The notes beneath the pieces are model-generated. The model saw only the letters and a program-made list of their open reading frames with translations. It did not search any database and was not told the DNA's origin. From contig NZ_MDCO01000009.1 in NCBI RefSeq assembly GCF_001746205.1, positions 124,001 through 188,000 on the forward strand: a stretch of DNA of 64,000 nucleotides, given 5' to 3'. Source of the stretch: Brachyspira hampsonii. GTDB taxonomy: Bacteria > Spirochaetota > Brachyspiria > Brachyspirales > Brachyspiraceae. Every line of letters begins with the position of its first letter. Positions within the stretch are counted from its first letter, which is position 1. Shown here piece after piece: positions 1-8,902 of the stretch. Position numbers and translations under genes: made by a program.

Positions 1-12
1 GTTTTATTTTTT

Positions 13-204
13 ATGACAAAAATCTTACCAGAACTAAAAAAAAATTTTGATGAAAATAAAACAATAGAAATATTTAATATTGCTATGGATAAAATTAATA
101 ACATAGTACAACAATATAGAAATGATAATATAAAAACTTTTACATACACTAATTTTTTTAAATCTCAAAAATCCACAGAAATAATATTAGAATATATCAA
201 ATGA
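13..204 (+). CDS. hypothetical protein, possibly the 3' end of a gene cut by the window edge
   Basis: A 63-residue charged, helical reading frame with no motif I recognise. The same frame stays open to base 1, and no ribosome binding site is visible before the ATG at 13, so this may be the tail of a longer gene that begins outside the window rather than a small complete gene. It is followed by 336 bp without a gene. Confidence 0.35.
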   Translation: MTKILPELKKNFDENKTIEIFNIAMDKINNIVQQYRNDNIKTFTYTNFFKSQKSTEIILEYIK

Positions 205-391
205 TCTTTTAATATGAGGCTTAATCCATCATATTATAAATAATGTAATAATAAAATTATTCATCTCAATAACATTAATGTGATTATTATCCAAATTATA
301 AATTCACATAAAAAATTATCAACCCACTATATATACCATAATTAGGTAAACAAGTACTAATATACATCATTATAAATTTAATATGAGTTAG

Positions 392-442
392 TCATGCTAG
401 ATGTACATCGACAAAGTTCCGCTATGGTGTCGTAATGCATGA
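392..442. repeat. isolated G+C-richer imperfect palindrome
   Basis: In a 336-bp gene-free gap, about 50 bp stand out as much richer in G+C than the surroundings. They hold nested inverted repeats: TCATGC (392-397) with GCATGA (437-442), and CGACA (409-413) with TGTCG (428-432), plus a small GATGTACATC palindrome. No T-run follows, so it does not look like a normal terminator. It may be a dispersed-repeat relic or a structured RNA. The rest of the gap shows only the promoter at 469-497. Confidence 0.35.
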
Positions 443-468
443 AATAGGTAAAAAGAACAACATAAAAA

Positions 469-497
469 TTGACAATTAAAAAATAAATTAGTATAAT
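469..497 (+). promoter_or_regulatory. consensus sigma-70-type promoter for the 541 lipoprotein gene
   Basis: TTGACA (469-474), a 17-bp spacer and TATAAT (492-497) match the housekeeping consensus exactly. The start codon lies 44 bp downstream and is preceded by AGGAAAG. Confidence 0.85.
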
Positions 498-540
498 GCT
501 AGAACACTTTTAATATTTAAAAAATAAATAAGGAAAGTTT

Positions 541-2127
541 ATGAAAAAAATTATATTAATGATATCTTTAAGTATTTTAATAAGCTGTAGTAACAAATCT
601 AATAACACACAAAACAATACAACAGTTAATAACAATACAAATATAATAGTAAATAATAATATTCCTCAAAATACAAATCAAATTATAAATCAGCAAACAA
701 CTGAAACAAGAAAGAAAAAAATAGAATTTAAAAATATATATCCTATCAAACCATATACAGAAGAAGAAATTGATGAAATATTATACAAAACCATTGACAC
801 AGAATTAGCAAATTATGGAATATCTGATAATTCTAAAAAAGAAAGAAGAGAAGAAGAAAAACAAAGAATGCAGAATATTAAAGATTTACTTTTGAAAGGG
901 ATAAATAGCGAAGATGAAGATGGAAACAGTATATTAATGCTAATGCAGAAACTTGACTATAGAAATTATGCTTATAATGATTTAGTAAAATGGCTTGTTG
1001 AACATGGCATTAGTTTAGATGATACTAAAATACTAAATTATAATTATACTGATAATATGATAGATTATTTATTAGAATCAGGAGTTAATTTTGATTATAA
1101 TACAGTGTATAATAAAATTGACTTAAAAAATAATAATTATAATTTAATATCAAAATTGATTAAAAAGTTAGAATCTGCAGGTTATTATTTTTCTGATATA
1201 GATTATCAATTACAAAGTGATTTATTATTTCAGTCCATTTTAGCTGATAATTTGGATTTAGTAATATTATTTTTAAAACTTGGTTCTGATATTAATTCCA
1301 TAAACAGAATGAGAGATGGTTATGTGGGAACTCCTTTAATGTATAGTGCCTATTATGAAAAGTATAATATTATGGATTATTTAAAAGAGAAAAATGCGGA
1401 TATTACTATTCACTGCTTTCAAGATACAGAAGAATTAGAAAGTATCCATAATGATAGCCATATATCTTTTGTATTGATGGAAAATTTTCCTGTTTTAAAT
1501 CCTACAAATTTAATTAATACTGTTATCACTGTAAATAATAATGCAGATTTGATGATAAGAATATTAAATAAAATATCTCAAACTTTTAAATTTGCAGATA
1601 CAAGCTATATTTATTCACCTGCCTCACAAACTGAATTTACAAATAATAATGAAAAATATATTTTAATACAAAGTCATATATTAAATGAAGAATATGTAGA
1701 AAATCTTATATCAATGGAAAAATATGTACATGATTTTGAAGTAAACGATAAATATTTTAATTATGTAACTATATGGAAAAGAGATAAAAACGATGAAAAT
1801 AAAGCAGAGTTTATAACAGGCTTTTATCCAATGCAAAATGATAACTACTCAAAAACTTATGATATTGCCTCATCAGGAAATTATGTCACAATAGAAGCAA
1901 CAGATGATGGTACATATTATTATACATTTATAATAGAAAATAATGATTTTTATTTAGATAAATTTTCTTTCTCTAAGTATAATATATCAGATAATAACAA
2001 AAAAGAAGAAGAGCATTATTATAATTATAAAACAGATGCTGCTAAATTTAATCATACTAGCAGAATAAAAGCTATTGATTTAGAAAGAGTTTTTTTTAAT
2101 AATTTAATAGAAGAATACAATAAATAA
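541..2127 (+). CDS. ankyrin-repeat-like lipoprotein
   Basis: 528 residues. The N-terminus is a lipoprotein signal peptide with lipobox ISC and lipidated Cys16, followed by an Asn/Thr-rich linker to about residue 55. The middle (about 110-300) holds degenerate ankyrin-like units, for example a segment around residue 240 with the pattern 'D-L-V-I-L-F-L-K-L-G-S-D-I-N' followed by a TPLMYSA turn. The last 200 residues form a Tyr/Asn-rich domain that I do not recognise. It is probably a periplasmic or surface protein that binds other proteins. It has its own consensus promoter upstream and a bidirectional terminator downstream, so it is monocistronic. The lipoprotein call is firm; the function is unknown. 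Confidence 0.75.
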   Translation: MKKIILMISLSILISCSNKSNNTQNNTTVNNNTNIIVNNNIPQNTNQIINQQTTETRKKKIEFKNIYPIKPYTEEEIDEILYKTIDTELANYGISDNSKKERREEEKQRMQNIKDLLLKGINSEDEDGNSILMLMQKLDYRNYAYNDLVKWLVEHGISLDDTKILNYNYTDNMIDYLLESGVNFDYNTVYNKIDLKNNNYNLISKLIKKLESAGYYFSDIDYQLQSDLLFQSILADNLDLVILFLKLGSDINSINRMRDGYVGTPLMYSAYYEKYNIMDYLKEKNADITIHCFQDTEELESIHNDSHISFVLMENFPVLNPTNLINTVITVNNNADLMIRILNKISQTFKFADTSYIYSPASQTEFTNNNEKYILIQSHILNEEYVENLISMEKYVHDFEVNDKYFNYVTIWKRDKNDENKAEFITGFYPMQNDNYSKTYDIASSGNYVTIEATDDGTYYYTFIIENNDFYLDKFSFSKYNISDNNKKEEEHYYNYKTDAAKFNHTSRIKAIDLERVFFNNLIEEYNK

Positions 2128-2130
2128 AAA

Positions 2131-2178
2131 TAATAAAGGGCTTTAGTTTTTTGATTAACTTAAAGCCCTTTATTATTT
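2131..2178. terminator. bidirectional terminator between the lipoprotein gene and rpiB
   Basis: Perfect 14-bp inverted repeat (2132-2145 and 2161-2174, core AAAGGGCTTTA) between two convergent genes, with T/A-rich flanks on both sides. Confidence 0.85.
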
Positions 2179-2195
2179 TATTAATTATAAAAAAA

Positions 2196-2645
2196 TTAAA
2201 TTTCCTCGCCATTCTCTATTTTTGTAATCATACCTACCCTTCTGGCATGGCGTCCGCCTTCAAATTCTGCATCAAGCCATTCTTTTACTATCATTTTAGC
2301 TAAATCAATACCTACAACCCTAGCTCCGAATGCTATTATATTGGAATTGTTATGCTGTTTGGAAAGTTTAGCAGAATAAGGCTCACTGCATACTGCTGCC
2401 CTTATACCTTTAACTTTATTTGCCGCTAATGATATACCAATACCTGTACCGCATATTAAAACACCGCCTTCATATCTTCCGCTTGCTACCTCATCAGCAA
2501 CTTTTTTTCCATATATAGGATAATCAATACTTTCTGTACTATTAGTACCAAAATCTTTTACTTCATGTCCTAATTCTTCTAAATATTTAATAATCTCTTT
2601 TTTTAATTCTAAAGCTGAATGATCACATCCAATAGCAATTTTCAT
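2196..2645 (-). CDS. rpiB: ribose-5-phosphate isomerase B
   Basis: 149 residues, the full length of the RpiB/LacA family. It interconverts ribose-5-phosphate and ribulose-5-phosphate in the cytoplasmic pentose phosphate pathway. Visible motifs are the N-terminal GCDH (6-9), the catalytic cysteine in ICGTGIG (Cys65), the active-site histidine in HNN (His98), and a GRHARR phosphate-binding stretch (131-136). It is monocistronic or leads a short unit. It ends against the shared terminator and starts 55 bp downstream of the thioesterase gene, also on the minus strand. Some RpiB proteins also act on allose-6-phosphate, but no allose genes are nearby. Confidence 0.95.
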   Translation of the reverse strand: MKIAIGCDHSALELKKEIIKYLEELGHEVKDFGTNSTESIDYPIYGKKVADEVASGRYEGGVLICGTGIGISLAANKVKGIRAAVCSEPYSAKLSKQHNNSNIIAFGARVVGIDLAKMIVKEWLDAEFEGGRHARRVGMITKIENGEEI

Positions 2646-2700
2646 AATGTTATTTCCTTTTATATATTAAATCTATAATAGTATTATAAACCAAAATAAA

Positions 2701-3408
2701 TTATAATCTATAAGAAAACTCCAATATAGCGTAAGTTTTATTATCTTCACTATCAAACTTTAATAAAATCTTATCATCAATTACAGCCTTCTTTACAACT
2801 ATAATATTCCCCAATGCAGCAGGTACTCTATATTCTATTCTTATTCTTTTATAATAATCATCAACATAGTCTATTGCCATATCAATATATCTGGCATTAT
2901 TAACATGATTATTATCATCTATACAATATTTTTTAACTTTAAATCTATCAACTTCTTCTAATAAAGAATTATCAGCCTTTATTTTCCTAGGAAGATAATT
3001 CATTTCTTGTTTTTCATCAAATTTATAATTTTCTATAAATGAAGAAGGTACTCTAATTAAAGCTCCGCTTGATAAATCTACAAATCCGCCAATAGCATAG
3101 CAAACCGCAAGTTCATTATCATTTTCATCATATATAAAAGTATTCCTATACCCATAAGCCTCATTGCATTCATATACATAGGTTCGTATGGTTACCTTAT
3201 CACTGTATTTAGGAAGTTTATATATATCAACTTGTCTTGATACTAAAAACATGCTTATATTATTTTCATTAAAATATTCAGTAAGTTCTATATCAGAATC
3301 TAATTGAAAAAAAGAACAATCCTGCATCATATCAAATATAGATGAAGCTTTAAGAAGTCCATCTTTATCAATTTGGCTTGTACCTACAATAGTTTTCATT
3401 TCGTACAT
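2701..3408 (-). CDS. acyl-ACP thioesterase (FatA/FatB family)
   Basis: 235 residues forming the double hot-dog fold of bacterial acyl-ACP thioesterases, which release free fatty acids from acyl carrier protein. The catalytic strand is visible at about residues 163-175 as DDNNHVNNARYID, matching the Asn/His active-site motif of the family. An N-terminal first hot-dog domain is followed by a shorter C-terminal one, and the length is typical. It is cytoplasmic. It reads towards rpiB, and its 5' side faces the 400-bp gap with a 17-bp inverted repeat that may hold its control region. The fab genes lie about 33 kb away in this window. Confidence 0.85.
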   Translation of the reverse strand: MYEMKTIVGTSQIDKDGLLKASSIFDMMQDCSFFQLDSDIELTEYFNENNISMFLVSRQVDIYKLPKYSDKVTIRTYVYECNEAYGYRNTFIYDENDNELAVCYAIGGFVDLSSGALIRVPSSFIENYKFDEKQEMNYLPRKIKADNSLLEEVDRFKVKKYCIDDNNHVNNARYIDMAIDYVDDYYKRIRIEYRVPAALGNIIVVKKAVIDDKILLKFDSEDNKTYAILEFSYRL

Positions 3409-3479
3409 ATAAAATAACCTTTTATTATAATTTCTTTAATTATTATAATACTAAAAATATAATTGTCAAAGTAATTATA

Positions 3480-3594
3480 AATGTACTTATTTCAAAACTA
3501 CTTGACAAAATTAATTATAAAAATTATTTAATTTTATAATTATACTGTTTTATATGTTGTCAATAATGGTTTTGTTATTTGAAATAAGTACATT
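3480..3594. repeat. perfect 17-bp inverted repeat flanking 81 bp with two inward TTGACAA boxes
   Basis: The 17-bp arm AATGTACTTATTTCAAA at 3480-3496 recurs as its exact reverse complement at 3578-3594. Between the arms each strand carries a TTGACAA box (plus strand 3502-3508; minus strand 3563-3557), so the arrangement is nearly symmetrical. No good -10 box at 16-18 bp follows either of them. The element sits in the 399-bp gap between the thioesterase gene and a divergent ankyrin lipoprotein gene. It could be a pair of operators or an invertible segment; the rest of the gap is featureless A/T. Confidence 0.7.
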
Positions 3595-3819
3595 GTTTTA
3601 TTATCTAAATAACATATTCAATACAAAAGTTTTACAAAATATAATTTTATTATTAATAAATTACAATTATTTTTATATACCGTACAACACATTATTTGAG
3701 CGAATAGTTTTTTAAGTTTATCATATTTTTGATATGTATGCCCTTTTTTATTAATATATTGGAATTTTAATAATTTTAATTTATAATACGAAAACTACAA
3801 TAAATACATGGAGTACAAT

Positions 3820-5508
3820 ATGAAAAATTTTATTTCTATAATTGCAGCATTTATTTTAATTACTGCTATAATTTCATGTGGCAACGATAACAGCGGTAAT
3901 ACTGAACAAACAGAAAATACTCAAACTAATCAAACTCAAACAAATGAACAAGTATATATCAATCCAACAACTACAAATGAAAATCATAATACAGATATTG
4001 ATATTAATAAAACTAAACATACTAATGAATATATTCAAGGTACAGAGTTAGATCCTATAGCTACAGGATATAGTAAAATAGATGAAATACTTAATGAATA
4101 TAAATATAAAGCACCAATATATGAAATATCAAAATTATTAGCAGAGGAAGGATTAGAAGGAAAAATCACTGAAATGACAAATTTTGGTGATAAATATATA
4201 TATAAAGTAGATAAAGATTCTACTCCTTTGTTTTTGGCAGTACAATTCGGATACAATGATTTGGCAAAAGAGCTTATAAAAGAAGGTGCTGATGTTAATG
4301 CCAGAGCAAACGATATGGAAACAGAAGACGGTCTTGATATGCTTTATTATGCTGTTGAAAATAATAATGTTGAAATGAGTAAAATCTTAATTGATGAAGG
4401 ACTTGATGCAGGCAGAAATTATGGTTATGAATATCCTTATTATTTAACAGATGCTGCAATAAACAATAATAATCTTGATATGCTTAAAATACTTCTACAA
4501 AGCGGAGATATTGATTTGGAATCAAGCTTAATTCCTGATGCCATAGAAGAAAATAATATAGAAATGGTTAAATATTTAATATCTATAGGACAAGATGTAA
4601 ATGCTCAAATATTTGCAGATGGAGGTTGGATTAATTCTCCTATGAAAGTAGCAGCTCAAAATGGTAATATAGAAATAGCTAAACTTTTAATTGATGAAGG
4701 TGCCAATTTAAACTCAAGTGATGATTATATATATAATGCAATAGATTATGGTAATTATGATATAGCTAAATTATTAATAGATAATGATGTTTTTAATCTT
4801 AATACTAATACAACTAAAGAACAAGCTATAGAATTAGCAAAGAAGCAAAAATATTATGAAATGGAAAAATTATTATCAAGCGAAGATTCAAATAATATAG
4901 ACGGATATGATGAATTAATGAATGCTATATCTAAAGGCGATATGAAAGCATTAGAAAAACTTATAAAAGATGATACTGATTTAAATAAACAATATGATAA
5001 GATTACACCTCTTAATTTAGCTGCTGCTAGAAATGATAAAGAAATGGTGAAATTTTTAGTAGAGAAAGGTGCTGATATAAATTTAGAAGATGGATACGGA
5101 TATACTCCTTTAATGAAAGCAATAGATTATTATAATGTGGGTTTAGCTAAAAATATTATTGATTTAAAGCCTGATTTAAATGCTATATGTTCAGCAACAG
5201 GAGATACTCCTTTAACATATTTAGTAAATGCCAACAAGTACGGCGGCGGAGCGGATCTTTGTTATTATATGATAAAAAATGGTGCTGATATAAATAAAAA
5301 GAATAAAGAAGGAAATACTCCATTAATGATTGCAGCTGCAAGTTATAATTATGGTATTGTTGGAGTTCTTGTAAATATGGGGGCTGATTATAATATTAAA
5401 AACAAAGAAGGAAAAACAGCCATTGATATTGCTTCAGCTAGAGATGATACATCAGCGCTTCATCACATGACTAATCCAAGCGATTTAGAACATTATCTTA
5501 GTTATTAA
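3820..5508 (+). CDS. ankyrin-repeat lipoprotein
   Basis: The preferred start is 3820, not the in-frame ATG at 3808, because the GGAG at 3810-3813 is then a correctly spaced ribosome binding site and the protein begins with a clean signal peptide. The mature N-terminus is lipidated Cys20 (IISC), followed by a Gln/Thr/Asn-rich linker. From about residue 130 to the end there are roughly 12 ankyrin repeats; clear units contain TPLFLAVQFGYNDLAKELI, TPLNLAAARNDKEMVKFLV and NTPLMIAAASYNYGIV, often ending in GAD-(V/I)-N. It is probably an exported protein-binding scaffold. The 5' region is near-identical to that of the next gene. Confidence 0.85.
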   Translation: MKNFISIIAAFILITAIISCGNDNSGNTEQTENTQTNQTQTNEQVYINPTTTNENHNTDIDINKTKHTNEYIQGTELDPIATGYSKIDEILNEYKYKAPIYEISKLLAEEGLEGKITEMTNFGDKYIYKVDKDSTPLFLAVQFGYNDLAKELIKEGADVNARANDMETEDGLDMLYYAVENNNVEMSKILIDEGLDAGRNYGYEYPYYLTDAAINNNNLDMLKILLQSGDIDLESSLIPDAIEENNIEMVKYLISIGQDVNAQIFADGGWINSPMKVAAQNGNIEIAKLLIDEGANLNSSDDYIYNAIDYGNYDIAKLLIDNDVFNLNTNTTKEQAIELAKKQKYYEMEKLLSSEDSNNIDGYDELMNAISKGDMKALEKLIKDDTDLNKQYDKITPLNLAAARNDKEMVKFLVEKGADINLEDGYGYTPLMKAIDYYNVGLAKNIIDLKPDLNAICSATGDTPLTYLVNANKYGGGADLCYYMIKNGADINKKNKEGNTPLMIAAASYNYGIVGVLVNMGADYNIKNKEGKTAIDIASARDDTSALHHMTNPSDLEHYLSY

Positions 5509-5514
5509 TAAATA

Positions 5515-5553
5515 ATAAAAAAGTGTATGCCTTATATGTATGCACTTTTTTTG
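5515..5553 (+). terminator. rho-independent terminator after the ankyrin lipoprotein gene
   Basis: Hairpin with outer stem AAAAAGTG/CACTTTTT and a G-T-containing inner stem, followed by a T-run. A similar right-hand arm plus T-run (ATGTATGCCCTTTTTT) is also visible at about 3734-3749, before the ankyrin gene, and looks like the relic of an earlier copy. Confidence 0.75.
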
Positions 5554-5627
5554 TTAAAAATATTTTTTGATTGCAATTTCAATAATTTTAATTTATGATA
5601 CATAAAAATACTTATGGACGGTTTAAT

Positions 5628-7553
5628 ATGAAAAAACTTATTTCTATAATTGCAGCATTTATTTTTATGATTGCTATCATTTCCTGCGGCGGTAATAAAG
5701 AAGCAAATCAAACATCACAAAATACTAATGAACAAAAAACTGCTTCATCTGATAATCAAAAAACAGAAACTAAAAGAGAATTCTTTGATATGAAATATGT
5801 TTATAAAGGTGTTAGAGTAGATAAAGCTAAATTTGATGAAGAACTTAAAAATACAAGAGAAAATAATGAATATGCAAAAAGAAATTTTGATTTTCTTAAT
5901 AGAAAATTTGCAAATGATGATGAAAGAAAAAAATATTCTATAGAGTTTATATCAAATGTTAATTATGATCCATTTAGTGAAACATTCTCAAGTTGGGATA
6001 GATATAATGAAGATTTGACAGATTATTATGCTGATGAATATTTGTATGTAGAACAGAATTTAGCATTAAAAAAAGCAAGAGAAGAATTATTAAAATTAAA
6101 TAAAAAAGATTCTGATGTTTATTTAGCTTTGTTCTTATCTCATTTTGCTTGCGATTCGCTTTATTATTTTGAAGAAGAAAAAAAGTATTTAACAGAATGG
6201 AAAAAAGCAGGCGGAAGTAATATTGCTATGATGATATCAAAGTATGATGATGATGACGCTTACAGTGGTAAAATGAAATTAGTTGATTATATAATAGAAG
6301 CCTCTGATTCTTTAAGGGCAGAAAAATTAGTTGCTGATGCTTATAACAATGGTTTCGCTAGATATATTACAAAAAATACTGGATATATAGATTTATTTAA
6401 TGAAAATAATTATTCTTTAAGTTCAATTGAATTGGAAGGTACAGCTCATGTAGCTTCAGTAATGGTAGTACCAGAAATAGTCAATACAAATATAATAAAT
6501 AAATATTTAAAAACTTATGTTACAAATAGACTCAGCAATGATAAATTATATTTTGATGATGCGGAGTATTTTAGAAATTATTACGGAATTGATTTTATGG
6601 AGTATTATGATGGATGGAATGGGCTTAGCTTTCTTGAGTTTAAGAAGAATACATTTTTAATTGAATCACAAGCAAATATGCATTATTATAATCCTGAGTT
6701 TATGAATGATCATATATATGCTTCATTTGAGGAGATAAAAACTTACAATTTCAGACTTGGAGATATAGACAAAGTAGAATCTGCTGAAATTAATTCAATT
6801 TCTACAAATGATTTGAAAGATTATACTAAAGGCTCTAAATTTATAAGTTTCGGTAAATTTGATGAAGAAAAATATTTGGAGTATATAGATGAAACAATGG
6901 GTTGGCGTGTATATCCATCTTTCTTTTTATGCGACATCAATAATGACGGCAAAGAAGAATTAATGCTTTCAGGGGATTATGATTATGGCGGAGGAAGAGG
7001 CGGTACAGTGAATTTTACTTTACTTTTGAAAGAGAATTTGGAAATAGATTTTGATTCAGAAATAGGACAGCTTATTAATAATCAAGATTTTCAGGATTTA
7101 AATAAAAGTCAAAAAATATATACTGAAGACGGTAAAAATAAAATGTTTTTGTTAAATGAAGCTTCTACTGAGGCTTTGGATATATTCATTGATAATAATG
7201 AAATAAAGAATTCAGATTATTTTGATTATATTACTTATACTTATCAGCCAAAATTGGAATGGAAAGGCAGTATACTTGACGGAGTACCTGAAGGAGCTTT
7301 AAAAACTGATGCCAGCTTTGACATGTCTAAAGCAGAAAATGCATCGGATAAAGCAATAGTGTCCGACAGAACTTTGAGAATGGCTGACAAACTTATAAGT
7401 GATGCATATTTCGCTAAAAAAGCTACTTTGGATAAACAAGGTCAGGAAGAGTTATTGGAACAGAGAAGGGCAGAGATAAAAACTATTCAGGAAGCAAAAG
7501 GCGATATTAAATCAATAGAAGCTGAAATGCTTAAGATTTTAAATTTACAATAA
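5628..7553 (+). CDS. large lipoprotein of unknown function
   Basis: 641 residues from the ATG at 5628; the earlier in-frame ATG at 5595 would only add a non-signal extension. The signal peptide ends in IISC (Cys20) and is almost the same as in the preceding ankyrin lipoprotein, at both protein and DNA level, although the bodies of the two proteins differ. The mature part is acidic, with long helical segments. Around residue 436 there is a calcium-loop-like DINNDGKEEL, as in EF-hand or FG-GAP repeats, followed by a Gly-rich turn. The C-terminal 80 residues are charged and probably helical. The gene closes with a terminator hairpin. I cannot assign a function. Confidence 0.7.
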   Translation: MKKLISIIAAFIFMIAIISCGGNKEANQTSQNTNEQKTASSDNQKTETKREFFDMKYVYKGVRVDKAKFDEELKNTRENNEYAKRNFDFLNRKFANDDERKKYSIEFISNVNYDPFSETFSSWDRYNEDLTDYYADEYLYVEQNLALKKAREELLKLNKKDSDVYLALFLSHFACDSLYYFEEEKKYLTEWKKAGGSNIAMMISKYDDDDAYSGKMKLVDYIIEASDSLRAEKLVADAYNNGFARYITKNTGYIDLFNENNYSLSSIELEGTAHVASVMVVPEIVNTNIINKYLKTYVTNRLSNDKLYFDDAEYFRNYYGIDFMEYYDGWNGLSFLEFKKNTFLIESQANMHYYNPEFMNDHIYASFEEIKTYNFRLGDIDKVESAEINSISTNDLKDYTKGSKFISFGKFDEEKYLEYIDETMGWRVYPSFFLCDINNDGKEELMLSGDYDYGGGRGGTVNFTLLLKENLEIDFDSEIGQLINNQDFQDLNKSQKIYTEDGKNKMFLLNEASTEALDIFIDNNEIKNSDYFDYITYTYQPKLEWKGSILDGVPEGALKTDASFDMSKAENASDKAIVSDRTLRMADKLISDAYFAKKATLDKQGQEELLEQRRAEIKTIQEAKGDIKSIEAEMLKILNLQ

Positions 7554-7560
7554 ATAAGTC

Positions 7561-7607
7561 AATCCCTTATATTTTAATATTTAATTATATTAATAATATA
7601 AGGGATT
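7561..7607. terminator. bidirectional terminator between convergent genes
   Basis: Perfect 13-bp inverted repeat (7561-7573 with 7595-7607, core AATCCCTTATATT) between the lipoprotein gene and the convergent XRE regulator gene. The flanks are A/T-rich rather than a clean T-run. Confidence 0.65.
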
Positions 7608-7627
7608 AATTTAAATATATAAAAAAT

Positions 7628-8050
7628 TTAATCTATGATATTTTTCAAATCCTTTATTATAGTATCTATATTAGATAGCTGCAAAGCCGAATAATTTTTC
7701 AGCTTATTTGCTATATATAAAAGTTTCTTAGTTTTTTCTATATGATCATAACTAAATAGTATAGCTATAGGCACATTTAAAGCTCTTGCTATTTTATTTA
7801 AATTTGTTATTGATATATTTCTCTTACCTACCTCAACACTTTGAAGATATTTAGCCGATATTCCTGACATTTCTGCTATTTCCGATATAGTCTTAGTCTG
7901 CGATTTTCTTATAGCTCTTATATTCTTTCCAACAGAAGATACAAGCTCATCATCTTCTCTCAATATCTCTTTGTTATTATTATTATTATCTTCTTTATTA
8001 TCACTAAGTATATTATTATAAAAAGGTTTCTTTAAATTAGTTGTAAGCAT
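7628..8050 (-). CDS. XRE-family helix-turn-helix regulator
   Basis: 140 residues from the ATG at 8050, which has GGAGG seven bases upstream. A TTG at 8056 is also in frame but less well placed. After an Asn/Asp/Glu-rich N-terminal extension of about 35 residues comes a Cro/CI-type HTH (about 42-100), with SEIAEMSGISAKYLQSVE as the recognition-helix region and the usual NLNKIARALNVP continuation. The C-terminal tail is short. The ribosome binding site lies inside the end of the radC-like gene, whose stop codon is two bases upstream, so the two are probably translated together. It is cytoplasmic and DNA-binding; its target is unknown. Confidence 0.85.
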   Translation of the reverse strand: MLTTNLKKPFYNNILSDNKEDNNNNNKEILREDDELVSSVGKNIRAIRKSQTKTISEIAEMSGISAKYLQSVEVGKRNISITNLNKIARALNVPIAILFSYDHIEKTKKLLYIANKLKNYSALQLSNIDTIIKDLKNIID

Positions 8051-8052
8051 AT

Positions 8053-8754
8053 TCAAACCTCCGCATTATGTTTGTATTTGTCAAACATACCATCTTCCCT
8101 AAAACTATAAAAAGAATTACCGGCAACTATAATATGATCTATCATTTTTATTTCTACCATTAAAAACGCCTGATATAAAACCTTTGTAATTTCAATATCC
8201 TCTTTTGACGGTTTGGATATACCTGATGGATGATTATGAGATATTATGACATAACTAGCACCTAATGATAATGACTTTTCTACTAAATCTCTGGGATATA
8301 TAGTAGCTGAATCTATTGTTCCTCTGAATATATGCTCCATAGATATGAACCTTTTATTCACATCTAAACAAATAATAGAAAAAGTTTCAAATTTTAATTT
8401 TCCTAATTTTATAATTAGATAATTAATTAAATCTTTTTTCTTTATATGGGGAGAAGCAATTTTTAAACTGCTAAGTAAATAATATTCCAAAATAGAAGGA
8501 ATACTTTTTATCAAATTAATCTTATTTGAATTAAGCCCCTTAACCCTTGACAATTCTTCTTCTGAAGCATTGACAATATTATGCAGATTGTAGAAATTAT
8601 AATAAAGTTTTTCTACTATGGTATTTGCCCTTTCCAAAGATATCCCATTCGATATAATAGAAGCTAATATTTGCTTTTCATTGATAATATCTGCATTAGT
8701 ATTTTCTAGGGCATTACTAAATTTTGTATTATCATTATAAAAATCATTATACAT
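8053..8754 (-). CDS. radC: RadC-like JAB/MPN-domain protein
   Basis: 233 residues, using the ATG at 8754: AAGGA then sits seven bases upstream, whereas it abuts the ATG at 8760. The N-terminal part (about 25-90) has a helix-hairpin-helix-like segment (VKGLNSNKINLIKSI). The C-terminal part is the RadC JAMM domain, with the zinc motif HNHPSG followed ten residues later by an Asp (SHNHPSGISKPSKED). The family (UPF0758) was once named for DNA repair, but the actual role is unsettled. Unusually it is paired with an XRE regulator directly downstream, which suggests the two work together. No mobile-element genes are adjacent. Confidence 0.88.
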   Translation of the reverse strand: MYNDFYNDNTKFSNALENTNADIINEKQILASIISNGISLERANTIVEKLYYNFYNLHNIVNASEEELSRVKGLNSNKINLIKSIPSILEYYLLSSLKIASPHIKKKDLINYLIIKLGKLKFETFSIICLDVNKRFISMEHIFRGTIDSATIYPRDLVEKSLSLGASYVIISHNHPSGISKPSKEDIEITKVLYQAFLMVEIKMIDHIIVAGNSFYSFREDGMFDKYKHNAEV

Positions 8755-8902
8755 ACACATTTCCTTAATAAATTATAGTATAGCCCTATTAAACAAATTC
8801 TTTTTAAAAAATAAGCCATTTATTAAAGAAAATAAACAGTATATATTTAACTTTTATAACTTTTTTAAAAAAATTATCATTATTATAAAAAATTTATACA
8901 AT

